Shown in pieces: positions 9,038-16,936 of a stretch of DNA of 37,335 nt. A model generated the notes under the pieces. It saw only the letters and a list, made by a program, of their open reading frames with translations. It was not told where the DNA came from and did no database searches. The position numbers and the translations under genes were made by a program. The stretch spans positions 1 through 37,335 of the forward strand of contig JAFIEO010000055.1 of assembly GCA_020832445.1 (NCBI GenBank). Direction: 5' to 3'. The stretch's first letter is position 1, and the number at the start of each line of letters is the position of its first letter. Source of the DNA: Paracoccaceae bacterium (lineage in GTDB: Bacteria > Pseudomonadota > Alphaproteobacteria > Rhodobacterales > Rhodobacteraceae).

Positions 9038-9051
9038 CCTGCATATGCAGG
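9038..9051. promoter_or_regulatory. 14-bp perfect palindrome CCTGCATATGCAGG between orfg5 and orfg6
   Basis: This exact palindrome sits in the 208-base gap between the capsid gene and the connector gene. It could be a protein-binding site for an internal promoter or a very short hairpin. No flanking -35/-10 pair convinced me. The palindrome is seen; any function is conjecture. Confidence 0.3.
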
Positions 9052-9150
9052 GGCGCGGAATGGGAACACCGGACAGACAAGGCCCGCCGCCGCGCGCCCC
9101 CTGCCCGGCCCCGTGCCGCATATCTGCGACAGGGCGGGTTGGGGGCAGGA

Positions 9151-9173
9151 CTGCGCGAAAGCGGGTCGCGCAG
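9151..9173 (-). promoter_or_regulatory. hairpin just downstream of the capsid gene
   Basis: A perfect 7-bp stem (CTGCGCG 9151-9157, CGCGCAG 9167-9173) with a 9-nt loop begins 13 bases after the capsid stop codon on the coding strand. There is no T run. Such hairpins inside operons often stabilise the upstream message or partly end transcription, which would raise capsid dosage over downstream genes. The structure is seen; the role is inferred. Confidence 0.4.
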
Positions 9174-9186
9174 CCCCGAACAGCAC

Positions 9187-10389
9187 TTAGCTAAGGGCGA
9201 ATTTCAGCAGTTTGATCGCCTTGAAATCCGACACATCGCCGCCCACGCGTTTGGTGGCATAGAACAGAACATGCGGTTTCGCGCTGAACGGGTCGCGCAA
9301 CACGCGCATGTCGGGGCGTTCGGCAATGGTATAGCCCGCCTCGAAATCGCCAAAGGCGATGGCGCAGGCTTCATCGGCAATGTCGGGCATATCTTCGGCC
9401 ACCAGCACGGGATAGCCCATCAGGCGCGCAGGTTCGCCCGCCGCCAACCCGTCCGACCACAAGAAGCGGCCATCGGCATCTTTCATCTTGCGCACAGCAC
9501 CCGCAGTTTTGGAATTCATCACAAAGGCTGCATTAGCGCGGTAAGTGGCGCCCAGCGCATAGACCAGATCGACAATCGCATCGGCGGCATTGGTGATGGC
9601 AAAATCGCCCGCAGCGCCTGTGGCGATATAGCCCAGATTGCCCCATTCCCACAATTCATCAGGAATATCGGAATGGGTCAGGAACCCGCGCGGTTTGTCC
9701 ACCCCGTCCCCGTTGATGAAGGCCGCAGCTTCCGCACGGGCAAATTTTGATGCAATGCGCGCAGCCAGCCACCCTTCGATGTCAAAGGCGCTGTCGTCCA
9801 GCAGGCGCTGGCTGGCCTTCGGCATGGCTGACAATTCATGCAGGCGGATGGGAATGCGGTCAATCGCGGGGCTGTCGGATTCGGCCACGGCACCACTTTC
9901 GCTGGCCCAGCCTGTTGACACATCGCTATGATCCACCAGCACATCAAACGATGATGCCTCGACCGTGACGACAGCGGCAATCGCGCGGATGGATGCGGTT
10001 GCGTGCAGCACACCGCGAATGGCCTGCGCGGTTTCAGGGTCGATCAGATAACCGCCCTCGGCGGCGACCTGGGTGTTCAGACCCTTGGTTTCCATGTCCA
10101 GCGTGCGCATGGGCGCATCATCGCCTGAACGCAGATAGGCATCGAACGCCTTGTGATGCAGGGTTGCGCCTGCATCTGCGCAGCTAAGCACGGGGCGGGT
10201 GGGGGAAAGGGCAGTCTTGCGGTCCAGCATGGTCAGTCGCTCTTCCTGTTGTTGGAATTTACGGATAATTTCGGCCTGAAAGGCGCCGAATTCGGTGGTG
10301 AAATCGTGCAAGGCGGTTTTCAGCTCGGGCGCGTCCGGGGCGGGTGTGCCGGTCCGGCCCGCAGCCAGTGGCGCGGGGTCGTCTGTCAT
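9187..10389 (-). CDS. GTA major capsid protein, HK97 fold (orfg5-like)
   Basis: A 400-residue major capsid protein of the HK97 family. Residues about 20-60 form a charged helical delta-domain scaffold (segment AEIIRKFQQQEERLTMLDRK), which the neighbouring protease would remove, probably near residue 100. The mature region begins around GLNTQVAAEGGYLIDPETAQ, the usual P-loop/N-arm start, and the segment EAAAFINGDGVDKPRGFL is a strong family signature. A frame extension to 10434 exists, but AGGAG six bases before the ATG at 10389 defines the start. Length matches RcGTA capsid. Confidence 0.95.
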   Translation of the reverse strand: MTDDPAPLAAGRTGTPAPDAPELKTALHDFTTEFGAFQAEIIRKFQQQEERLTMLDRKTALSPTRPVLSCADAGATLHHKAFDAYLRSGDDAPMRTLDMETKGLNTQVAAEGGYLIDPETAQAIRGVLHATASIRAIAAVVTVEASSFDVLVDHSDVSTGWASESGAVAESDSPAIDRIPIRLHELSAMPKASQRLLDDSAFDIEGWLAARIASKFARAEAAAFINGDGVDKPRGFLTHSDIPDELWEWGNLGYIATGAAGDFAITNAADAIVDLVYALGATYRANAAFVMNSKTAGAVRKMKDADGRFLWSDGLAAGEPARLMGYPVLVAEDMPDIADEACAIAFGDFEAGYTIAERPDMRVLRDPFSAKPHVLFYATKRVGGDVSDFKAIKLLKFALS

Positions 10390-10481
10390 GTCGCTCTCCT
10401 GCGAAAATGAAATGAATGTGCGATCAGGGGCCAAGGTAGCGGATGCGCCCCAAGATCAGGTGAAGCGTGCGCGCGCAGCCC

Positions 10482-11012
10482 CTACAGGCGCGCAACACTT
10501 GCGCGCGCATCGCGCATACTGGCGGTGGCGGCGTGCAGCCCCGCCAGCAGGTCGGATTTCGCGCTAAGGCGCGCCTGTGTCTGCATGGGAAATGTCACAA
10601 GGCTGACTTCCCACAAATCCAGCTCAACCAGATTGCGCCCGCCGGTGGCCAGCGCCTGCGCGCGCACCGTGCGGTAGCCGATGGACAACCCGTCCAGCGC
10701 GCCCGCCTGCACCAGCGCGCCCGCTTCGCGCGCGCGCGCCACATCGGGCAGCAGGCGGCCCTTGACGAACAGGCCATGGGCATCCTCGAACACCTGATCC
10801 CAGATGCCGATGGGTTGGGCGGGGTCATGTTGCCACAACATGCGCACATGATCGCCCCGCGCGGCCAGTCGTTGCAACGATGCGGCATAAGCACCGGGCA
10901 GGACCGTGTCGCCGCCCTTGTCGCGCAGCCCGAACACACTGGCATAGCCTGCGATACTTTGCCCGTCGCTAAGCGTCAGGCCGGTTTCGGGTTTGCAGAA
11001 CTTGTATTCCAT
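10482..11012 (-). CDS. GTA prohead protease, HK97 family (orfg4-like)
   Basis: A 176-residue prohead maturation serine protease (HK97 gp4 / U35 type), starting MEYKFCKPETGLTLSDG. The likely catalytic histidine is H62 in LWQHDP and the serine is S110 in LDGLSIGYR, both in the standard contexts. It removes the capsid scaffold during head maturation. The ATG at 11012 has a GGGGG ribosome site four to eight bases before it; an upstream frame extension to 11099 lies over orfg3.5 and looks non-coding. It stands 92 bases before the capsid gene. Confidence 0.93.
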   Translation of the reverse strand: MEYKFCKPETGLTLSDGQSIAGYASVFGLRDKGGDTVLPGAYAASLQRLAARGDHVRMLWQHDPAQPIGIWDQVFEDAHGLFVKGRLLPDVARAREAGALVQAGALDGLSIGYRTVRAQALATGGRNLVELDLWEVSLVTFPMQTQARLSAKSDLLAGLHAATASMRDARASVARL

Positions 11013-11023
11013 AATGCCCCCTT

Positions 11024-11266
11024 TCATTGGGTTGCAGCCAGAAGTGCCAGCGCGCCATGCACCAGCACACCTGCGGCCACAGCATAGACCGCCAGCCACA
11101 AGCGCCGCTCCAGCCGCTCGACCGCGCTTTCCAGCCGCGTCATGCGAAATTCCAGCGCTTCCTTGCGCGCCTCGAACACGCGTTCCTGCGCGTCGATGCG
11201 CAACTGGGCCGCTTCAAAACTATCATACAGATAGCGCGACCCGCCGATCTGGCGGCGCGCACTCAT
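11024..11266 (-). CDS. GTA head formation protein (orfg3.5-like, rcc01685 family)
   Basis: An 80-residue protein with charged helix/coiled-coil character (about 15-55, SFEAAQLRIDAQERVFEARK onward) and one hydrophobic C-terminal segment (about 56-78). This is the layout of the small rcc01685 protein (orfg3.5) that lies between portal and protease genes in RcGTA and is needed for head formation. It overlaps the portal stop by four bases (11263-11266), which supports the start. It may sit in the membrane or act transiently during assembly. Confidence 0.88.
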   Translation of the reverse strand: MSARRQIGGSRYLYDSFEAAQLRIDAQERVFEARKEALEFRMTRLESAVERLERRLWLAVYAVAAGVLVHGALALLAATQ

Positions 11267-12507
11267 GCCCCCTCGACGCGGGCGGGCAGGCCCAGAAGGG
11301 CACGTTTTTCAGCGTCACTCAGGAAATCGGCCTGACCGATGCGGCGCCATTGCTGCTCGCGTTCTTCTGCCAAGGCAGGCACCTGATCCAGATCGGGTTT
11401 CAGTGTCACGGCACCGGGCACAAACCCCGACAGCCAATGCGCCACCGCGGCACTGACACGCTGCGCCATGGGCAGGACCGTCAGGCGGTAAAAGGCGCGG
11501 TTGGCTTCTTGATAATTGGCATAGGTGGCATCCCCCGGAATGCCCAGCAACATGGGCGGCACCCCGAAGGCGATGGCGATTTCGCGCGCCGCCGCTTCCT
11601 TGGTGCGGTGAAATTCCATGTCGGACGGCGAAAAGCCCATGGGCTTCCAGTCCAGCCCCCCTTCCAGCAGCATGGGCCGGCCTGCGTTGCGCGCGCCCTG
11701 ATGGTTGGTTTCAATCTCCGATTGCAGGCGGTCGAACTGCTCGGCACTCATGCTGCCCTGCCCGTCCGGCCCACGATAGATGATCGCACCGGACGGGCGC
11801 GCGGCATTGTCCAAAAGCGCCTTGGACCAGTTCGACGCGGCATTGTGCACATCGACCGCACGCGCGGCTGCCACCAGCGGCGACAGGCCGTAATGATCAT
11901 CATGGGGATGAAAGGACCGGATATGACAGATGGGTGCCAGACCATCGCGCACATGAAAGCGGTGTTTGCGCGCCCCCACGGTGTAGTCCCACGCGACGGG
12001 CCAGCCATCGGGGCCGGGCACCACGCTCATGCGCTCTGATCGCAGGACATGCAATTCCTGCATGCCGCCATCGGGGCTTGTCACGGCTTCAACATAGGCA
12101 TTGCCCGACAGCAAAAGCTGCGAATAAAGCGCATCAAAGAATTCGGCCCGCCCCTGTGCGGGGTTGGGCTGGGTGATCAGATCCAGCAGCGGGTGCACCT
12201 CGTAGCGGCGCGCGCTGTCCTGCACCACCAGCGGCAGGGCACTTGCGGCCTCTGCGATCAGTCGCACGGCGCGAAACCCGATCGGGTTGCCCAGAAACCC
12301 AGCGCGCGCCAGTGACACACCATCGCGCATGCCAAAGGACACGGCCCCGCTGCCCGCGACCCCCAGACTGGCGGTTTTGGCCCCAATGCGGCCCGCCGTC
12401 AGCGGCCCCACGGCAGATGCCTTTGCCTCGGTCAGGTCGCCTGCGCCAGTCAGATCGCCTGCGGCGGCGCGCTCGGGTGGCTGTGATTTGCGAAAGATAT
12501 CAAACAT
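11263..12507 (-). CDS. GTA portal protein, HK97 family (orfg3-like)
   Basis: A 414-residue portal protein of the HK97 gp3 type. The ring of this protein forms the DNA entry channel and docks the terminase. After a short variable N-terminus (MFDIFRKSQPPERAAAGD), residues about 70-110 hold FLGNPIGFRAVRLIAEAASA, followed by YSQLLLSGNAYVEAVTSPDG, both classic portal segments. The C-terminal part contains FGVPPMLLGIPGDATYANYQ, the family signature. The ATG at 12507 has GGAG ten bases upstream; the longer frame to 12639 is rejected as it is low-complexity and unlike portals. Confidence 0.94.
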   Translation of the reverse strand: MFDIFRKSQPPERAAAGDLTGAGDLTEAKASAVGPLTAGRIGAKTASLGVAGSGAVSFGMRDGVSLARAGFLGNPIGFRAVRLIAEAASALPLVVQDSARRYEVHPLLDLITQPNPAQGRAEFFDALYSQLLLSGNAYVEAVTSPDGGMQELHVLRSERMSVVPGPDGWPVAWDYTVGARKHRFHVRDGLAPICHIRSFHPHDDHYGLSPLVAAARAVDVHNAASNWSKALLDNAARPSGAIIYRGPDGQGSMSAEQFDRLQSEIETNHQGARNAGRPMLLEGGLDWKPMGFSPSDMEFHRTKEAAAREIAIAFGVPPMLLGIPGDATYANYQEANRAFYRLTVLPMAQRVSAAVAHWLSGFVPGAVTLKPDLDQVPALAEEREQQWRRIGQADFLSDAEKRALLGLPARVEGA

Positions 12508-12668
12508 GTCGGATATGCTCCATTCCTTGGCCGTTTCATCTTGCCAAAAATACTCAATGACGGCGGTCGGGGGCGGCGGTCGGATCTTGCGTCTGCGGCA
12601 TCCGCCCTGCCCGCCTGAGTCAGGCTGTGTGAAAACCACCCTAACGCGAAGGCATGAACCCCCGCTTA

Positions 12669-14051
12669 TTACAGCGTACGCACCTTTGGCCGCGACCAGC
12701 GCGCGGCGGGGGCCAGCACCAGATCATGCAAGGCCCAGACCAGCGCATCCACACGGTCGGGGCTGCCGGTGCCTGCAAAGCCCTGCGCCGTCATCTGCGC
12801 CATCTGGTCCTCCAGCGGGCCAAGGGGGGCTGCATGGAACACCCGCCCCTGTTCATAAAGGGCGGCCACAGGTTCGGCGCGCAGCACCTTGCCACGACTG
12901 GCATGCACGGCGCGAAACGGCACCAGCGGGTCGATATGGCGCAGCACCTCTCCCACCAGATTGCCGCCCTGGTTCACCTCGGCCACGATGCGGTCGCCGC
13001 CATGGCGGTGCAGCGCGTCAATGGCCGCACGCGCCCATTCGCTGGGCGATGTGGCGCGCAGGCTGGCATCTTCCAGCACATAGGCGCGCCAGTCGGCCGG
13101 CGGGCCTTCGGTCACGGCCCCCACAACCACAATTCCGCACAGGTCGGACCCTGCATGCGCACTGACCGCAGGATCGACCGCCACCACGATGCGCGAGCAG
13201 TCCGGCGCATGGCCCACCCGCGCCCCTTCCAGCAGGGCTTGCGGCCATAATGTGCCTGCCGCATCTTCCAGCAACTGCCCGTCCAGTTCCTGCCGTTCCA
13301 GCCGCGTGCCGCGGTAACGGTGGCGGATTTCTTCCAGAAAGGATGGCGCCAGCCATGCGCGGTTTGCTTCTGTCGCGGCATGGGTCAGCACTGTCGACGG
13401 CGCGCGCAAAATACCCTTCAGCGTGGCCTGATTGCGCGGGGTGGTGGTGACAAGCTGGCGCGGATGGGTGCCCAGACGCAGCGCAAATTGCAACATGTCC
13501 CATGCCTCTTCTGCCTTGGGCCATTTGGCCAGTTCGTCACACCATGCAGCGTCAAATTGCGGGCCGCGCAGGGCCTGCGGGTCAGACGCGCTGAAACACT
13601 GCGCAACGGCCCCGTTGGGCCAGACCAGCCGGCGTTTGGTCGCTTCCCAATGCGGCATGCGGTCGGCGGGGGAACAGGCCATGATGCCGCTGTCGCCAAA
13701 GACCATCACATCGCGCGCCTGATCATAGGTTTCGGCCACCAGCGCCACACGCCGCGCGGCCCCTGCATCCAGCGGGCGCGCCCCTTCGACCTGCGCGCGC
13801 ACCCATTCGGCACCTGCGCGCGTTTTGCCCGCGCCGCGCCCGCCCATGCACACCCATGTGCGCCAGTCGCCCGCAGGGGGCAGTTGGTGGGGGGCGGCCC
13901 AGAATTCGAACAGCCATGGCAGGGCTGCCAGCGCATCATCACTCAGGCTGTCCAGAAATTCCGCCACGGTTTCCGGCGGCGCGCAGGCAAGCCAGTCTGC
14001 GGGCGATTTCGTCCCTTGCGGCCCCAAGGTCAAGACTGGTGGCGCGGGCAT
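12669..14051 (-). CDS. GTA terminase large subunit (orfg2-like)
   Basis: A packaging ATPase/nuclease of about 460 residues. With the ATG at 14051, the Walker A motif GGRGAGKT is at residues 70-77, Walker B is in FDAAWCDELAKWP around 165, and the RNase H-like nuclease begins with VAVDPAVSAHAGSDLCGIVV, giving its first acidic ligand. It fills heads with random host DNA in GTAs. The start is uncertain: the ATG at 14051 overlaps orfg1 by 113 bases, while a GTG at 13967 would overlap by only 29 and give about 432 residues. Homology favours coding from at least EFLDSLSDDA. The downstream space to the portal gene is 161 bases with no gene. Confidence 0.92.
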   Translation of the reverse strand: MPAPPVLTLGPQGTKSPADWLACAPPETVAEFLDSLSDDALAALPWLFEFWAAPHQLPPAGDWRTWVCMGGRGAGKTRAGAEWVRAQVEGARPLDAGAARRVALVAETYDQARDVMVFGDSGIMACSPADRMPHWEATKRRLVWPNGAVAQCFSASDPQALRGPQFDAAWCDELAKWPKAEEAWDMLQFALRLGTHPRQLVTTTPRNQATLKGILRAPSTVLTHAATEANRAWLAPSFLEEIRHRYRGTRLERQELDGQLLEDAAGTLWPQALLEGARVGHAPDCSRIVVAVDPAVSAHAGSDLCGIVVVGAVTEGPPADWRAYVLEDASLRATSPSEWARAAIDALHRHGGDRIVAEVNQGGNLVGEVLRHIDPLVPFRAVHASRGKVLRAEPVAALYEQGRVFHAAPLGPLEDQMAQMTAQGFAGTGSPDRVDALVWALHDLVLAPAARWSRPKVRTL

Positions 14052-14298
14052 CTTCGCCGCCCTTGAGTTTCTGGATATTGGCACGTTCATGATAGGCAAT
14101 CTCCAATGCCTTGCGCAGGCTGCGGAACTCTTCGGCCAGTTCCTTGCCTGCCAGCGCAGCGGGCATATCATCATAGGTTTCAAGAATGCGCGTCAGCCGC
14201 GCGATGGAATGGTTCAGCAACTGCTCGGAATAGGACACCATGTTTTCAGGTGTCGGCCCCCCGTCGGCCCGCGTATCGGGCTGCGTGTCGTTGTTCAT
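13939..14298 (-). CDS. GTA small terminase subunit (orfg1-like)
   Basis: A 119-residue protein starting MNNDTQPDTRADGGP. It matches the orfg1 type of GTA small terminase, which recruits DNA to the large subunit but lacks the sequence-specific cos/pac recognition of phages. Two helices (about 20-55 and 60-90, including ALAGKELAEEFRSLRKALE) carry most of the charge. It is the first gene of the operon and overlaps the large terminase gene. The open frame continues upstream to 14472 through a promoter/leader region and is not expected to be coding. The ribosome site is weak (AGG in GCAGGCAAAACC). Confidence 0.88.
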   Translation of the reverse strand: MNNDTQPDTRADGGPTPENMVSYSEQLLNHSIARLTRILETYDDMPAALAGKELAEEFRSLRKALEIAYHERANIQKLKGGEDARATSLDLGAARDEIARRLACLRAAGNRGGISGQPE

Positions 14299-14300
14299 AA

Positions 14301-14407
14301 GGTTTTGCCTGCCTCTCTGGCCCCTGCACGGGGCGGGAACACAGCACGTTGTGCCCCGCCCGACCCGGACCCCGCCAAACACGGAAGCATCAGAATAAGG
14401 CAAAACC
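14301..14407 (-). promoter_or_regulatory. structured 5' leader of the GTA operon
   Basis: Between repeat copy A and orfg1, the leader holds two inverted repeats. A 9-bp pair (GGTTTTGCC 14301-14309, GGCAAAACC 14399-14407) brackets a strong local hairpin at 14331-14361 (GGGCGGG, two bases, CACA, six-base loop, TGTG, one base, CCCGCCC). The outer pair would place the weak ribosome site of orfg1 near a paired region, so the leader could tune translation or transcription of the whole GTA cluster. No clear sigma-70 promoter was found here, consistent with an activator-dependent promoter, as is known for RcGTA. Function is inferred. Confidence 0.4.
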
Positions 14408-14467
14408 CTGTGCGCCCCGCTAAGGGCGCGTGCGCTGCTTGTTGTGGGGGGGAGGACGTCGGAGTTT

Positions 14468-14641
14468 CCCAAGGCGCGGAATCAAGGGCGCAGCCCGCCG
14501 CGCCATCGGCGGGCCGTCCCGCGGCCTGCCGATTTGGCAAGTGACACACCAAGCCATTGGTGCCGGAGTATGCAGCCTGCATAAACTGCATTCCTATAAG
14601 GTCGGATCGGCAGACCCCGGCCCACCGATAGCGCGGGCTTT
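14468..14641 (-). repeat. structured intergenic repeat, copy A
   Basis: One of four ~175-bp related elements in the window. Arms GCGCCATCGGCGGGCC (14500-14515) and GGCCCACCGATAGCGC (14619-14634) pair, followed inward by TGCCGAT (14527-14533) with ATCGGCA (14606-14612). Inside are three small hairpins: CCT-ATA-AGG (14593-14601), TATGC...GCATA (14569-14583) and TTGG/CCAA (14534-14552, 9-nt loop). Strand is given as minus because G.U wobbles occur only on that strand. It lies between the permease stop and the GTA leader, which together fill the gap 14299-14768. No gene is seen in this gap. Confidence 0.85.
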
Positions 14642-14768
14642 ACCCAAGGGTGAAGGGCAGGTTCAGGCCAGTTCCGCCCAGCCTTGCGATTCCGTCCGAC
14701 ATGACAATGCCATATGCGCAGCTCAAACCCGGCCACATGCCGCCAAACCCCTGCCGCGCCACCCCAGC

Positions 14769-16604
14769 CTATAGCGGCCAGAAAATCGGGATGAAAAATG
14801 CCGCCACGACCGCCAGAACAATGTTCATGGGAATCCCGACCCGAAGGAAATCTGTGAATCTGTAACCGCCCGGTCCGTAAACAAGCGTGTTGGTCTGATA
14901 TCCGATCGGGGTCGCAAAAGATGCGGATGCCCCCATCATGACCGCCACGACCAGACCCCGCGGATCAATGCCGAGCGCCAGCCCCAAGCCAATGACAATC
15001 GGGGTCAAAATAACTGCGACCGCGTTATTTGTTACCAGTTCTGTCAGGAAGCTCGTCAACGAGTAGACGGCGAGCACCAGTAAAACAGGCGGCAACCCAG
15101 ACATGTAAGGGGCGAGCGTTGTCACAATCAGCGCCACCGCGCCCGATGCCTGTAGCCCCGCCCCAACCCAAAGCATCGCGAAAATAAGCGCCAGCAATCG
15201 CCCGTCAATGAAGCCAAACGCCTCATCTGCGTCAATGCAGCGCGTCAGCAACACCACCGCCACCCCCGCGAAGGCCATCAGCGAAATCGGGGCCAGATTC
15301 AACGCCGAGAAAATGACAATCGCCATCAAGGTGGCAATGACGATGGGCGCATGCCCGCGCCGGTAGGCGCGTTCGGATGTCAGCGTGATATCCCCCAGAT
15401 TCATGTCCTGCGCCAGCCGCTGGATGTCTTCGGGCGTGCCTTCCAGCAGCAGCGTGTCGCCCACACGCACCACCAGATTTTCGAAATTCGTGCCGATATT
15501 CTGGTTCCTGCGATGCACGGCCAGCGGATAGACCCCGTAGCGTCTGCGCAACCGCATGCCCCCCAGCGCGCGGCCCACCATTTTGCAATCGGGGGGGATC
15601 AGCACCTCGACGGTGGTGGTCTGCACTGATGACAGGCGGTCGACATCGCGGGCAGTGTCTATGCCGGGCGACAAGATACCCGCCTCGCGGGCTTCTTCGA
15701 CCTGGGCCACATCCTTGTTGGCCTTCAGACCCAGAACTTCGGAAATCTGGGTGCGCAACACCACACGGTCGCCCGCCTGCAAGACCACCGCGCCCATGTC
15801 CCAGCGCAACGACGTGTCCCCGCGCAACACGTCAATCACCCGCGCCCCTTCGCGCTTGAACAGGTCCACATCGCCGATTTTGCGACCAATCAACCCCGAG
15901 GTTTCGGGAATCGCCACTTCGGTAAAGAATTTGGTGCGCCCGCGATCGGCCATGATATCGCTCATGGAACTGCGTTCGGGCAGCAGGTGACGGCCCACCA
16001 GCACCAGATAGGCCACCCCCACCACGGCCATGATGGCGCCCAGTTTGGTAATCTCGAACACTGAAAACGGGGCCAGCCCGTTGGCGCGTGCCACCCCGTC
16101 CACCAACAGGTTGGTGGATGTGCCGATCAAGGTCAGCGTGCCGCCCATGATGGACAGGTAACTTAGGGGAATCAGCAGCTTGGAGGATGTGGTTTTCAGC
16201 GTCTTGGCCAAAGTGATGAACACGGGGATCATGACCACCACAATCGGGGTGTTGTTCACAAACGCAGACAGGCCCAGCACGGTCAGCGTCAGAATGGACA
16301 GGGTCAGCACGGGGGCGGTTTTCACATGTTTGATCGCCAGTTGCGTGATCCAGTCCAACGCGCCCGTGCGCACCAGCGCGCCCACAATGATGAACAGCGC
16401 GCCGATGGTCCAGGGCGCATGATTCGACAGCGCCGCAAAGGCTGCATCGCGCGGCAAAATGCCCAGGATCAGCATCGCCACCGCGCCGCCAATGGCTGTC
16501 ACCTCGACTGGATATATTTCTTTCATGAAGGCAATGAACATGCCCACAACAATAGCCAAGGCAATAATGGCCTGCGCAGTCTGGCCCAGTTCCAAACCCA
16601 GCAT
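14769..16604 (-). CDS. SLC13-family anion permease with two RCK_C domains
   Basis: A 611-residue inner-membrane permease of the SLC13 / divalent anion symporter group, of the type with two central TrkA-C (RCK_C) domains. Hydrophobic helices occupy about 10-215 and about 420-611. The two half-site motifs are FVNNTPIVVVMIPVFI with GTSTNLLV in the first half and VTNNAVAVILTPIVIG with GYQTNTLV in the second, the pattern of Na+-coupled transporters. The soluble middle (about 225-400) contains repeated IGRKIGDVDL- and VGRALGGMRL-type segments of RCK_C domains, which may sense a ligand. Substrate (sulfate, dicarboxylate or other anion) cannot be decided. GGGGG lies four bases before the ATG, and a weak promoter TTGCAA-17-AATAAG lies at 16651-16679. 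An upstream extension to 16679 was rejected. Confidence 0.9.
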   Translation of the reverse strand: MLGLELGQTAQAIIALAIVVGMFIAFMKEIYPVEVTAIGGAVAMLILGILPRDAAFAALSNHAPWTIGALFIIVGALVRTGALDWITQLAIKHVKTAPVLTLSILTLTVLGLSAFVNNTPIVVVMIPVFITLAKTLKTTSSKLLIPLSYLSIMGGTLTLIGTSTNLLVDGVARANGLAPFSVFEITKLGAIMAVVGVAYLVLVGRHLLPERSSMSDIMADRGRTKFFTEVAIPETSGLIGRKIGDVDLFKREGARVIDVLRGDTSLRWDMGAVVLQAGDRVVLRTQISEVLGLKANKDVAQVEEAREAGILSPGIDTARDVDRLSSVQTTTVEVLIPPDCKMVGRALGGMRLRRRYGVYPLAVHRRNQNIGTNFENLVVRVGDTLLLEGTPEDIQRLAQDMNLGDITLTSERAYRRGHAPIVIATLMAIVIFSALNLAPISLMAFAGVAVVLLTRCIDADEAFGFIDGRLLALIFAMLWVGAGLQASGAVALIVTTLAPYMSGLPPVLLVLAVYSLTSFLTELVTNNAVAVILTPIVIGLGLALGIDPRGLVVAVMMGASASFATPIGYQTNTLVYGPGGYRFTDFLRVGIPMNIVLAVVAAFFIPIFWPL

Positions 16605-16936
16605 TCTACCCCCTGACGCCCCGAAATTTCCGGTCTGGCCGTTGCCGCAACTTATTGCGGGTCCGCCGCGCCATTGCAAGCCCGCGCGATATATCCAAGG
16701 GGGCGCACAGCCATCGGCCCTGCATGACAGCTACATTTCTGGGCAATCTGGGGCATGGCGAAGGGTGCCTGCGTGACCTTTGGGCTGTGGCACGCGCGCG
16801 GGGGTGGGGCGTGGCCGATATGCTACTGGCCGCGCTGGGGTGGCGGGGTGGAGGCCTTTGCGGTCATTCATTTACTTTGAATTCCGATTGCCTATAGTGC
16901 TTTAGGCACGCTGAAGTTGTTGCCGAAGGGGCGCGG
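16605..16936. other. 332-bp intergenic region between divergent permease and LRR genes
   Basis: This stretch should hold the promoters of both divergent genes. I see a candidate permease promoter (16651-16679, minus) and a candidate LRR promoter (16871-16898, plus). A 57-codon open frame (16724-16897, plus) exists but has no recognisable similarity and no good ribosome site, so I do not call it. No tRNA, repeat copy or mobile element is visible. Confidence 0.5.
16871..16898 (+). promoter_or_regulatory. candidate sigma-70 promoter of the LRR gene
   Basis: TTTACT (16871-16876) and TATAGT (16893-16898) are separated by 16 bases, and the stretch is distinctly AT-richer than its surroundings. Transcription would start near 16905, about 30 bases before the ATG at 16937. 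The match is moderate and the call is by inspection only. Confidence 0.4.

Noticed and set aside
80-14298. Prophage or phage remnant
   Set aside because: No integrase, repressor, replication, holin or attachment sites; gene content and order equal a GTA cluster.
14482-14736. Short open frames inside the repeat copies (also 18172-18372, 20871-21293, 37093-37332) that share a GGPSRGLP-like peptide
   Set aside because: The shared peptide is explained by the shared DNA repeat; the frames differ in length and start, have no ribosome sites, and the divergence pattern preserves base pairing rather than codons.
16724-16897. A 57-codon plus-strand frame before the LRR gene
   Set aside because: No convincing ribosome site, tryptophan/glycine-rich without similarity, and it overlaps the likely promoter of the LRR gene.
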